A DNA stretch of 64,000 bases from Vicinamibacteria bacterium. Its GTDB lineage: Bacteria; Acidobacteriota; Vicinamibacteria; Fen-336. Positions 44,885 to 53,510 of this stretch are shown piece after piece. Every line of letters begins with the position of its first letter. Position 1 is the stretch's first letter. The notes under the pieces were generated by a model. That model did no database searches and was not told where the DNA came from. It worked only from the letters and a program-made list of their open reading frames with translations. The DNA lies in the NCBI GenBank assembly GCA_035570235.1, contig DATMML010000064.1:1-64000 (forward strand), written 5' to 3'. A program made the position numbers and the translations under genes.

Positions 44885-45639
44885 GCGCAAAGACTGGAGG
44901 TGCCCGGCGGTTCATTTATCGGGCGAACGCGCTAGCCTTCGCCGGCACGATCACCCGGCCGGACAGTGCGGTCCTCGAGGCCCAGGCCAGCATTTCGCTT
45001 CCATCCATCGGCGGGCGCGCCGCCGCGAGAGTAGACGGTTTCAGATACCCGAACCTGATGTCCTTCGGCGCCGCCTCCAGCGTTGTGATCGGGAGCGCCA
45101 ACGGCTCCATCCACAACACGGTCACCACCGTCATCGTCGACGACCTGAACATCCGCGGCGTGGTTACTGCAGACCGAGTCGTTGCCCAGCTCACGTCATC
45201 GCAGGACATCGACGGCACAAACGAGATCGGCATCCTGCCGCGCGGGAGCTACTTCGTAAACTTGCGCATTGAAGGTTTCCCGATCGAACTCAAGGCTGAA
45301 ACCCCCCTCCTGGAATGCGATACCTTCCTCCGGCTACAAAAGGAGTGGCAGAAGGTCGGCTCGCGGGACGGCGACAGCAAGGACCCTAACGCGACCGAGG
45401 GTCGCCCGCTCCTCTCATCGTTGTTCGCTACTCCGGATCTGAGTGGGACGACCCTACACGCCCATGGAAGCAGTGGATGTGCGATCAAGGTCCCAGGCTT
45501 CGGGGATGTCTTTCTGGGAGAATACCTGATCACTCCGTCGTCACGGCACCTCACAATGGTGCGCGTTCACATGGGATCGCCGGTCGGCGGCGTCATGGTC
45601 TGCGGCGACGTGGGGGGCAATGGCAGCGTCTACCCGTGA
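44881..45639 (+). CDS. Protein of unknown function in the CHAT operon
   Basis: 252 aa; its ATG overlaps the previous TGA by the ATGA pattern, so translation is coupled. No signal peptide or membrane span is seen. Beta-rich stretches dominate (RANALAFAGTITRPDS, AVLEAQASISLPSIGG, VVIGSANGSIHNTVTTVIVD, AHGSSGCAIKVPGFGDVFLG). The fold might be a beta-sandwich or choice-of-anchor-like domain, but this is only an impression; no family is recognized. The next gene starts inside its stop codon. Confidence 0.75.
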   Translation: MSAKTGGARRFIYRANALAFAGTITRPDSAVLEAQASISLPSIGGRAAARVDGFRYPNLMSFGAASSVVIGSANGSIHNTVTTVIVDDLNIRGVVTADRVVAQLTSSQDIDGTNEIGILPRGSYFVNLRIEGFPIELKAETPLLECDTFLRLQKEWQKVGSRDGDSKDPNATEGRPLLSSLFATPDLSGTTLHAHGSSGCAIKVPGFGDVFLGEYLITPSSRHLTMVRVHMGSPVGGVMVCGDVGGNGSVYP

Positions 45640-48143
45640 AGCGGTCGGTCGTTCTACTCCTCCTTGGCTTCGCAGCGTGTAGGAGCGAGGTTGAGCTAGA
45701 GGCACTCCAGCGGACTGGATACGAGGACCTCCAACATGGCGATCTTAAGGCCGCCCAGGGGCGTGCCGAGGAGGGATTGCGCCGGACTGGCCGCCCGCAG
45801 GACGCGGCATGGCAATGGCGGTTCCGGATCCTGAAAGCCGAGGTCCTGGTAAGCCAACGACGCAACGCCGAGGCCCTGTCTACTGTCGTGGCGGAGCCAC
45901 CAGCGGGCCTCACGTTCGAGTCAACTCACGTCCGGGCCTTGATGACGCGAGGCTACGCGCAGTGCCTGGCTGCGGAAAGAGCGGAGCAGCGTAGCCAAGC
46001 CGCAGCTGACCTCGCGGCCGCCGACCGCCTTGCCCGCCAGCTGGCCGCTGCTGAGCTCGTCGCCGATGTCCTCCTGCGAAGCGGCACTTGCGCCTCGCTT
46101 GGCCGCGACTACCCGGTCGCCGACCGTCTCTTCCGTGAGGCACTCGCCATCGCTCGCACCGAAAAGCGACCCTTCCTCGAGGCCATGGCCGCCGGGAGCC
46201 TCGGAAACCTTTGCCTAAGAAACGGCCGGTATGACGAGGGGGCGGACTGGCTGAAGAAGGCTTTGGAACTTGCCTCCGCTCTGAAGGCCGAGAACATTAC
46301 CCTCAAGACTTTGGTCAACCTCGGCTGGTGCCACTACAAACTGGGCGACTTCGAGCGAGCGCTTGACTTTCTTCGACGCGCGGACTCGCTCGCCCTTGCC
46401 CGCGGCTATACCGGAGACCGTTTGGCGGGCCTGACGGTGACGGGTAACGCCTACTATCGACTGGGGGACTTGACGAAAGCCGTTCAAGTGTATGACTCGG
46501 CGCTGCCGATTGCGCGCACGCTGGGTGACAGGGGCGAGACGTCCACGCTTCTCGCAAACCTTGGGATCCTCGCCCTCGAGCGAGGGCGCTACGACGAGGC
46601 GGAATCTCACGTGCGGGAGGCTCTTAGTATGGCGAGCGAGATCGGAGACGCCCTGGGAACCCTGCGCTCGATGCTCACGCAGGGCGAGATCCTTTTTGCA
46701 CGTGGCCACCGGTCCGAGGCCGAGGCGATCTACCGCCAGGTCATCGACGCTCCTCTGGACGACCCCGAGCTCCACTGGGAAGCTCGGGCGGCTCTGGCCC
46801 ACCTCCTGGCAGGAGCTCGGCGGCCCCTCGAGGCGGAAACCGAGTTTCGGAAAGCCTTCGCCATCATGGAGCAGTCCCGTTCCGAGCTGCGGAAGGCGGA
46901 AGACAAGATCTCGTTCTTCTCGGGCGTGAAGCACTTCTACGAAGGCTACGTGGACCTGCTGGTCCAAGCAGGACTCCCGTGGCAGGCTCTGCAGGTCGCA
47001 GACGAGGGCCGGGCACGCTTGATGCGCGAAAGGCTCGGGACCGACAATTCCGTCCTAAGGATCGAGGGAGAGCGCCTAAGAGAGCTGGCGCAAACCCTCG
47101 ACGCCGTGCTCTTGTGCTACTCGACGGCCTCGAAGCGCTCTTTCCTTTGGTTGGTGACGCCGAACCGGCAGGATTTCCACGTGCTTCCAGATGAGGAGAT
47201 CCTTCGTGAGCACGTAGCCAGCCACCAGCAGCGCATCCGGAGCTCGCGCGATCTAGTCGTCGAAGCGGCCCCCGAGGCACAATGGCTGTACCATGCGCTG
47301 TTCGGTCCTGTTCAGCCCCTGATCCCGCGTGGCTCGCGGGTGATCGTAATCCCCGACGGCCCGCTCCACTCGCTGAGCTTCGAGACGCTGGTTCGCCCGG
47401 ATCCAAAGCCTCATTACTTGATCGAGGACGTGACGCTCGGAGTGGCTCCTTCGCTCGGTCTGCTCGCCGCCGGCGCAACGCCCTCCCGCCGGCGCGTGGG
47501 CCGGAGGGCCGTCCTCATCATAGGTAACCCCCTCGCGCCAGACGAGGAGTTCCCGCCCCTCGCGTGGGCCGACCGCGAGGTCCGAGGCATCGCCGACCAG
47601 TTCGATCCCTTGGAGCGCGTCGTGTACTCCGGCGCACAGGCCAATCCGTTCGTCTACCGGAATGCGGACCCCGGGCACTTCTCGCTCATCCACTTTGCCG
47701 CCCACGCCAAGGCTAACCCCGACATCCCCCTCGACTCGGCGGTCATCCTCTCGAGGAAGGACGACGCCTACAAACTCTACGGTCGGGAGATCATGGAGAT
47801 CCCCCTCCGAGCCGAGTTGGTAACGCTATCCGCCTGCCGCAGCGCCGGCTCGCGCATCTATAGAGGGGAAGGGCTCGTGGGTCTGGCCTGGGCATTCCTT
47901 AGCGCCGGAGCGAGGAGTGTGATCGCCGGGCTTTGGAACGTCGAGGATGCCTCCACTTCGGAGCTGATGGTGGACCTCTACCGGGGAATCAGAAAGGGCG
48001 AGTCGCCCGCGGAGGCTTTGCGCGAGGCTAAACTCTGCCTGCTGCGCTCCGATGGCGCTTACCGCAAGCCCTTTTACTGGGCCCCCTTCGTGCTCTACAC
48101 ACGCAGTCCTGAGCGCTCTCCCGAAGTCTCCCGGGTTCCGTAA
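45636..48143 (+). CDS. TPR-CHAT lipoprotein (caspase-like peptidase domain)
   Basis: The GTG at 45636 overlaps the previous TGA (GTGA), giving 835 aa. Residues 1-14 plus C15 (GFAAC) form a lipoprotein signal. Several TPR units occupy about 30-450 (LGDFERALDFLRRADSLALA, LGDLTKAVQVYDSALPIART). The C-terminal CHAT domain has H686 and H690 in HFAAHAK and C734 in TLSACRSAG, the His-Cys dyad of caspase-like peptidases, with GEGLVGLAWAFLSAGARSV after it. CHAT proteases are known in bacterial defence (for example with TPR or Gasdermin partners) and in envelope proteolysis. Here it is anchored outside the cytosol and tied to a sigma/anti-sigma pair. Confidence 0.9.
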   Translation: MKRSVVLLLLGFAACRSEVELEALQRTGYEDLQHGDLKAAQGRAEEGLRRTGRPQDAAWQWRFRILKAEVLVSQRRNAEALSTVVAEPPAGLTFESTHVRALMTRGYAQCLAAERAEQRSQAAADLAAADRLARQLAAAELVADVLLRSGTCASLGRDYPVADRLFREALAIARTEKRPFLEAMAAGSLGNLCLRNGRYDEGADWLKKALELASALKAENITLKTLVNLGWCHYKLGDFERALDFLRRADSLALARGYTGDRLAGLTVTGNAYYRLGDLTKAVQVYDSALPIARTLGDRGETSTLLANLGILALERGRYDEAESHVREALSMASEIGDALGTLRSMLTQGEILFARGHRSEAEAIYRQVIDAPLDDPELHWEARAALAHLLAGARRPLEAETEFRKAFAIMEQSRSELRKAEDKISFFSGVKHFYEGYVDLLVQAGLPWQALQVADEGRARLMRERLGTDNSVLRIEGERLRELAQTLDAVLLCYSTASKRSFLWLVTPNRQDFHVLPDEEILREHVASHQQRIRSSRDLVVEAAPEAQWLYHALFGPVQPLIPRGSRVIVIPDGPLHSLSFETLVRPDPKPHYLIEDVTLGVAPSLGLLAAGATPSRRRVGRRAVLIIGNPLAPDEEFPPLAWADREVRGIADQFDPLERVVYSGAQANPFVYRNADPGHFSLIHFAAHAKANPDIPLDSAVILSRKDDAYKLYGREIMEIPLRAELVTLSACRSAGSRIYRGEGLVGLAWAFLSAGARSVIAGLWNVEDASTSELMVDLYRGIRKGESPAEALREAKLCLLRSDGAYRKPFYWAPFVLYTRSPERSPEVSRVP

Positions 48144-48308
48144 GTCGCGTCCTTCCCCGGTCGTTAGCTTCTGCAACGCTTCACTGCTGTGCTCTTCAGA
48201 TCTTGCGTCCATGGAACATCCCGAGGATGAGAGGGCCGCTTTCTGAAACGCTCCGAGGGATCCCCGCACCAAACAGGAAAGGGAAGGCCGGAGCGCAAGA
48301 ACCCGGCC

Positions 48309-48893
48309 GTGGAGGTGGCCGTGCCGGAATCACAAGGCAACGTTAGGCTCGCGGTGCTAGCCACCCTCATCAGCGCGGTCGGATCCGTCGTCGTGGCCTA
48401 CATTGGCATCCTTCCCCAGATCGAGAAGCCGTATCTCGCGCGGATCAAGGATCAAGAAAAGAACCTAAAGGACCTCAGAGACAAGTTCGGAGTCGAGCAT
48501 CGAACCTCGGAGGCGCACCTTCGTTGGACAATCAGCGGAAGAGTGAGGCGCGCCGGGGCGTCGGATGCCCCAGGCCAATACGAGGTGTACCTGGTAGCTG
48601 GCAACAGCAACGTGGCGAGCCCTGGCGACGACGGGAGGTTCACCTTCGACGGAGTCTTCCCGGGCTCGTACTCACTGATTGTCCGCGACATCGCATCGCC
48701 CTCTAACCAGACCGCGCGCGGACTCATCACGCCGTCCGATCGAACCGGTCGTCTTGAGTCCCACGGTGCGTTTGTTGAGTACGACGTGGTTCAGGAGCCA
48801 GATCGAGCAACAGAAGCTCGCACGGTGCAACCCACGGGACCAGTGGCGGCTCAGGCAGCTCTTGCCCACACCGACAACGGAGGACTCCAGTGA
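48309..48893 (+). CDS. Membrane-anchored carboxypeptidase-regulatory-like protein
   Basis: 194 aa with GTG start (other GTGs at 48315 and 48321). A transmembrane segment (about 14-34) is followed by a short coiled-coil-like stretch (ARIKDQEKNLKDLRDKFGVE) and a carboxypeptidase-regulatory/Cna-B-like beta-sandwich at about 70-150 (WTISGRVRRAGASDAPGQYE, FDGVFPGSYSLIVRD). The tail is low-complexity. It ends in a GTGA overlap with the next gene. The 165-bp gap from the CHAT gene contains no other feature, so it may still be in the same transcript. Confidence 0.75.
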   Translation: MEVAVPESQGNVRLAVLATLISAVGSVVVAYIGILPQIEKPYLARIKDQEKNLKDLRDKFGVEHRTSEAHLRWTISGRVRRAGASDAPGQYEVYLVAGNSNVASPGDDGRFTFDGVFPGSYSLIVRDIASPSNQTARGLITPSDRTGRLESHGAFVEYDVVQEPDRATEARTVQPTGPVAAQAALAHTDNGGLQ

Positions 48894-49216
48894 GACACGC
48901 TCTCCTCTCCGCCTGTGCCGTCGTTCTCCTGTTGGCCGGCCTCGCTCCCACCACCACGACAGGGCAAGATGCAGCATCCCGCGTCCGGGGGTCTGTCCTC
49001 ACGCCCTCGCGAAGGCCCGCCGCATCGCTATGGGTGGTCCTGGAGCAACAGGGCCACGAGAGCGGGCGGGCTCTGACTGCGGACGATGGGCGTTACTATC
49101 TCTCTCGCCTGCAGCCTGGACCCTACACGATCCTGGTGAAGCGGGGGCGGGCCACCCTTTACCGGGCCCAGATCCGCCTGCCCGAAAACGAGGTCTACGA
49201 CATCGTGCTGCCCTAG
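48890..49216 (+). CDS. Small secreted carboxypeptidase-regulatory-like protein
   Basis: 108 aa; the GTG start lies inside the preceding stop (GTGA). A signal peptide (1-26, ending TTGQ) is followed by a single beta-sandwich domain (RVRGSVLTPSRRPAASLWVV, LTADDGRYYLSRLQPGPYTI). It resembles the module in the preceding membrane protein and in the TonB receptor at 1197. It is the last gene of the coupled operon and is followed by a pair of hairpins. Confidence 0.78.
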   Translation: MRHALLSACAVVLLLAGLAPTTTTGQDAASRVRGSVLTPSRRPAASLWVVLEQQGHESGRALTADDGRYYLSRLQPGPYTILVKRGRATLYRAQIRLPENEVYDIVLP

Positions 49217-49217
49217 T

Positions 49218-49248
49218 CCCTTCCCAGAAGAAGGGCCTCACAGGGCCC
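49218..49248 (+). terminator. Hairpins at the end of the CHAT operon
   Basis: CCCTT pairs with AAGGG (49218-49235) and, overlapping it, GGGCC pairs with GGCCC (49233-49248). The two stems share bases and are mutually exclusive. No clear T-run follows. Confidence 0.4.
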
Positions 49249-49817
49249 GGCTATCCGGTAGCGAGTCCTGCACAAAGGAGTCTCAGTTGCAGGGCAACGA
49301 CGGCAAGGAGTTTGAGAGGCGCCGAGTGCGGTCCGACAGTCAGCCCCTGGGCGCCACCTTCTCGCGCGTTCACCGCTGCCCTCGCGTGCCGGGCCATCCA
49401 TCGTTCGGTGCTCCAAGGGCAGTGGGCGTGGTTCTTTCTCAAGACCGGGACCCCGGACCAAGAAGGGAGAGCGAAGGCCGGGCGCAAGAGGCCCCTATCC
49501 AGGGCATTGATCCGCCACCACTTGGCGCAGCCCTACCGAAGCTTACTGTGCCCTCCTACTTCTAGTTGGTGCGGGCCCCTGGTTCGTTTCGGCCCAAGGT
49601 TTACTGAAACGTTTGTACCTCCGGTCCCACCAAGCTTCTAGCAAGGCCAGTGTCCTGATTTGAGAGATTCCTTTCCAGAAGCGAACGACGGTTTCACGGC
49701 TCTGATCGGCCGCCTGGTCCCCGAATGCCTTGCGGTTGGCCAGGGTGAGCATCGATTGACGCCGTCAGCGAAGGGGCTCCCTGATCCTGGAGCCGCCCAG
49801 TACGGCAGGAGGACGCC
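49249..49817. other. Intergenic stretch before the propeller gene
   Basis: No convincing gene. A minus-strand frame at 49543-49752 lacks recognizable motifs and a good start. No promoter box pair was found. Confidence 0.4.
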
Positions 49818-51626
49818 ATGACCCTATGCGGAGAGACATCCCCAGCGATTCACAAAAAAGCGTGGAGTGTCCTGACGGCGCTCTTCCTCAGCCTGCTGTG
49901 TCAAACGACATATGCCTTCACCACCATTGCCACCGGGCTCAACGCCGCCATTGGCGTGTCGGCTGATCCATCGGGCAACGCCGTCTACTTCACGGAGTGG
50001 AACACCGGCGCGCTCAAACGCATCACTCTCACCCCGGGTTGCGACGCCACCACGCCGTGTCCGGTGACTACGGTCGCGGGCGGCTTCAGCCACCCCGAAG
50101 ATGTGGCGCTCGACACCGATCACGGCGTCGCATATGTCACCACGCGCGATGACCCGGGTACCACCGGCGCCTTATGGCGCGTGGATCTCACCACCGGCAT
50201 TCGAACGCTCATCACTTTCAATCTGGGTGCGCCACACCAGATTGTTCTCGATATTGCCACGGATACCGCATACGTCATTGGCTTCGACGCCGGTCGTCTG
50301 TGGAAGATAGAGCTCGCGACGGGCTCCAAGACCACCATCATGTCGGGCCTCGGCCATCCTGTCGGTCTCGCCCTCACCGCCGATCGAACGCGCGCCTACG
50401 TGACGGAGCAGACACCCGCGCGCCTCGCGGAGATCGACGTCGCGCTGCGCGCCCGTATTCGCAACGTCGTCACCGGACTGACCGGTCCTTTCTACCTGAG
50501 TTGGACCGACCCCGCCCAGATCGCGCTCTTTCTGGTCCAACGCGCGCCCGCCAACAACGTGCTCCGTGTTGACCTCCCCACATCGATCAGCGCGGTGGCT
50601 ATCAGCGGACTTCCGGCGCAAGCCTCGGGCATCTCACTCAACGCCATCGGCGGCGCAGCGTACGTCACCAGCAACTCGAGCGTCGTGCGCGCCGATCTCG
50701 GCACGCTGCCGATGGGCGAGCCTGTATTCCTTTCCGTCGGCAATGTTCCGTCGACCAGCATTGTCGATGGTTACGCTACGACGCCCCCCGGATACTTCAT
50801 GCAGGTCAAGGACTCGCCCTTCGGTGGAACGCTGAACATCTTTGGGAACTTCACGAACTTCAAAGGCCTGGGAGCTACCCACTATCGCGTCAACGTGTCA
50901 AAGGACGGTTCCCCTCCCACACCGCTCATGCAGACCTGGAACGCGTCCCGATGGAATCCCGTCACGAGCCTGTACGAAACAGCAGCGATTGCACCGGACG
51001 GGTCGGGCCGGTACGAGATCCCGGTCGAGTATCCCGCTCATCCTGAGCGCTGGGTACCGCCGTTCCTCATGATGCGCTGGCCGAGCGGTGTGAATGGGAT
51101 GTACACGTTCACAGTCGAGATCTTCACGTTCGTCCCGCCCTCGACATGGACTCCGCTCACCCCGCTGCTCCCGCCCGCTAAGAACCAGTTGACGGTGAAG
51201 ATCGACAATGACCCGCCCAATGTCGATCTGGTGAATATCTTCCTACACGGAGCAGTCACTCCACTCGGTGTCTGCGCACTGGTGAGCTCACCCTCGGGAA
51301 CGGCGTACGACGTCGAGATTACGGCCAATGATCCGAATGGCGCGCTTCTCAGCTACGGAGTCACGGCTTACTTCGGCCACAACGCCGCATCAACAGTGAT
51401 TGCGACCGAAAGCTACGCGAGCCACGTGAACGCGGATGGCCCGCACCTCTGGCACGGCGTCAACCATTTCAGAGGTCCGGCCGCCGGATGGACGCCGACA
51501 TGTAATTGCGCGCACACGTTCTTCGTAGACGTATGGAAGCGGACGATCGACGGCTACGGATACCTAATCTACAAAAACGCGCATCAGTCGATCACCATCA
51601 TGACCGCCCCATCGACTTGTCCATAG
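49818..51626 (+). CDS. Secreted beta-propeller-like protein
   Basis: 602 aa with a signal peptide at about residues 15-33 (ALFLSLLCQTTYAF). Up to about residue 310 there are NHL/SMP-30-like repeats (IGVSADPSGNAVYFTEWNTG, PEDVALDTDHGVAYVTTRDD, LDIATDTAYVIGFDAGRLWK, VGLALTADRTRAYVTE), the blades of a beta-propeller. The last 290 residues are a separate beta-rich region with unknown fold (RYEIPVEYPAHPERW, CNCAHTFFVDVW). Its role could be binding of a ligand or protein. The protease gene follows after 12 bp, so the two are likely cotranscribed. Confidence 0.8.
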   Translation: MTLCGETSPAIHKKAWSVLTALFLSLLCQTTYAFTTIATGLNAAIGVSADPSGNAVYFTEWNTGALKRITLTPGCDATTPCPVTTVAGGFSHPEDVALDTDHGVAYVTTRDDPGTTGALWRVDLTTGIRTLITFNLGAPHQIVLDIATDTAYVIGFDAGRLWKIELATGSKTTIMSGLGHPVGLALTADRTRAYVTEQTPARLAEIDVALRARIRNVVTGLTGPFYLSWTDPAQIALFLVQRAPANNVLRVDLPTSISAVAISGLPAQASGISLNAIGGAAYVTSNSSVVRADLGTLPMGEPVFLSVGNVPSTSIVDGYATTPPGYFMQVKDSPFGGTLNIFGNFTNFKGLGATHYRVNVSKDGSPPTPLMQTWNASRWNPVTSLYETAAIAPDGSGRYEIPVEYPAHPERWVPPFLMMRWPSGVNGMYTFTVEIFTFVPPSTWTPLTPLLPPAKNQLTVKIDNDPPNVDLVNIFLHGAVTPLGVCALVSSPSGTAYDVEITANDPNGALLSYGVTAYFGHNAASTVIATESYASHVNADGPHLWHGVNHFRGPAAGWTPTCNCAHTFFVDVWKRTIDGYGYLIYKNAHQSITIMTAPSTCP

Positions 51627-51638
51627 GTGGAGGAACCT

Positions 51639-52778
51639 ATGAGAACACGACTTCAGTCCATGCCCTTCGTCTTCGTCCTATTACTGGCGGCGGCGGTGCC
51701 CGCGACGGCCCAAACCAGTGTGTTTGTCACGGTACCCGATCACGGCGAGGAGGCTTTGACTTGGTGCGGCGCGGCCACGGGCCAGATGGTGGTCGGCGGT
51801 TATCCGGCCGGGGCCTGCACGCTCCTACAAGCAGATGTGTGGGACGGGATTCAGGCCCACAAAGTCGAAGGGAGCTGGGATACGGATCCCGCCGGTCTCA
51901 AAGATGCGATGATGACCCTCTGTCCGCCAGCGGGAGGCCATTGGGTCGTATTCTCCAATGCGAACGCACCGAGTCTGATGCATTCGGTGGCGTTCTGGAT
52001 GAATACGAACCACTATCCGGTGGCGGCGTTGCTCAACACGAACACACACAATGCAATTGCCACGCACCATGAGCACTGGATAGCGATCAAGGGCATTGTC
52101 ACGGATCTCGATCCGCGCACGAACCCGTCCGTGACGCTGCAGTACGTGCTGATTGTCGATCAGCCGCTGGTCTTTGGCGATCCCCCAGTCGAACGGTTTC
52201 TTTCGGGCTCGCAGTGGTATGCCGAATTCGGGGCCGTCGCGAAGAGTGGAAGTGCGTACAACGGAAACTTCGTGGCGGTCATCGAGCCTCCGAAGATCAA
52301 AGGCGTCGCGATCGCCAAGCTGCTGCCGGTCGTCGGCCCGTTGATTCCCATCGACCGTGTGACGGCCTTGGCAGAGCGTGCAGTGCAGACAGATCTCTCG
52401 AAGGTCCCCTCGTTTCCTGACCTCAGGAACCTGAAACCGCAGAGGCCCCTGCTCGTCAATCCGCAGCGCGGTGGCTACTACATCGTCCCGTTCGCGCGCG
52501 GAGAGGCCCCGGCGGAGCTGGCCGTGCTCATCAACGCGTACAGCGGCGGCTTCATGGAGGCCGCGCGCTTCAAGGCACGGCCGGTGCTGTCTGACAAGGA
52601 CGCCATCGCCCGGGCGCTCCACTTTCTCGGGCGTGATACAGCGAAGCAGTCCGCCGCGGTCCTCGCGTACCGTGAGGGCTCGTCTCCCTATCTGCCCTTC
52701 TGGCGCGTGACGATTGACGGCCAGGATCTGCTCGTCGACGCCGAGGGACGCGTGCATCAGGTGGGCCGTGAGAAGTAG
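51639..52778 (+). CDS. Secreted papain-like cysteine protease
   Basis: 379 aa; the ATG at 51639 follows GGAGGAA closely, 12 bp after the propeller gene. A signal peptide (1-25, ending PATAQ) precedes the catalytic region. Candidate catalytic residues are Cys in LTWCGAATGQM, His in HHEHWIAIKGIV and Asp in YVLIVDQP, the papain/C39-like order. The C-terminal 170 residues (from about IEPPKIKGVA) have no recognized fold. It resembles the lipoprotein protease at 17976 in logic (WC-x-AA motif) but is otherwise different. Confidence 0.75.
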   Translation: MRTRLQSMPFVFVLLLAAAVPATAQTSVFVTVPDHGEEALTWCGAATGQMVVGGYPAGACTLLQADVWDGIQAHKVEGSWDTDPAGLKDAMMTLCPPAGGHWVVFSNANAPSLMHSVAFWMNTNHYPVAALLNTNTHNAIATHHEHWIAIKGIVTDLDPRTNPSVTLQYVLIVDQPLVFGDPPVERFLSGSQWYAEFGAVAKSGSAYNGNFVAVIEPPKIKGVAIAKLLPVVGPLIPIDRVTALAERAVQTDLSKVPSFPDLRNLKPQRPLLVNPQRGGYYIVPFARGEAPAELAVLINAYSGGFMEAARFKARPVLSDKDAIARALHFLGRDTAKQSAAVLAYREGSSPYLPFWRVTIDGQDLLVDAEGRVHQVGREK

Positions 52779-53510
52779 TTGTGAGGTGGTTGGGGGCTTG
52801 CTTTGGGGTGACGCTGTGAAATGCCGAATGGAACTCGCCTGCCGCGCCCGCCTTCCTTACATCTCGGGATGCAAGTCGACGTGTCGAAGAGACCGGCCTC
52901 CTGCACAGTCGGCAGGGAGAAGCGGGAAGACGATCATCATGCACTCGTCCGAAGCGGGCGTCCTCATTGTCGCAACTCGTCTACTCACGCGGCAAGGGTT
53001 CGATAGGGCGCGAAGAGTTCTGATCACGCAATGTTCTTGGAGCGGGCGGGAAGCCTGAGGCGCCAAGACTGACGGAGCTGTCGAGCGTAAGTGGCGCAGA
53101 ACCCAAGCCCTTTCGTGCTTCGGGGTTGCTCTTGTGCAATCACACGACGATCGAGGTGGGGGTTGTAGTAACGACTGACATCAATACGTTTTCTAATCTT
53201 GGATGCAACAATCGCGGCTCTTCCATTACGGTTCACGTGCATCGTTGCTTCTGAACGGTCGCTTTTGGTGAAATATCTTGACATTCACTGCGCTCAAGTG
53301 TAGGTTCCGCGCTAACCCGCACCCGCCGGTCCCTCCAGCGGGCCCAGAGCGTGCGCAAGCGCTGCCAATCAAACGCTGTCTCTTCGGTAGGACTCGCCGG
53401 ACTGGTTCATCTATACGTAGGGGCGGACCCGCTGCTGTGGGGAAACGACCATGCCAGTTCCTGTGCGGGCAGTCGCCGCTCGCGCTAAGGGGATAGTGGA
53501 GGCTTGAACC
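52779..53510. other. Long intergenic stretch before the sedolisin gene
   Basis: No gene-like frame on either strand. A possible promoter at 53278-53306 is listed separately. Confidence 0.4.
53278..53306 (+). promoter_or_regulatory. Possible sigma-70-type promoter upstream of sedolisin
   Basis: A perfect TTGACA (53278-53283), 17-base spacer and TAGGTT (53301-53306). The -35 box is ideal but the -10 box matches only half of the consensus. It would give a leader of about 200 bases. Confidence 0.4.

Noticed and set aside
48262-49500. Resemblance between the sequences near 48262-48305 and 49450-49495 (AAGGCCGG.GCGCAAGA)
   Set aside because: The similarity is short and interrupted, so it cannot be told from chance in GC-rich DNA.
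49543-49752. Minus-strand 69-codon frame in the gap before the propeller gene
   Set aside because: No recognizable motif or ribosome site; too short to support.
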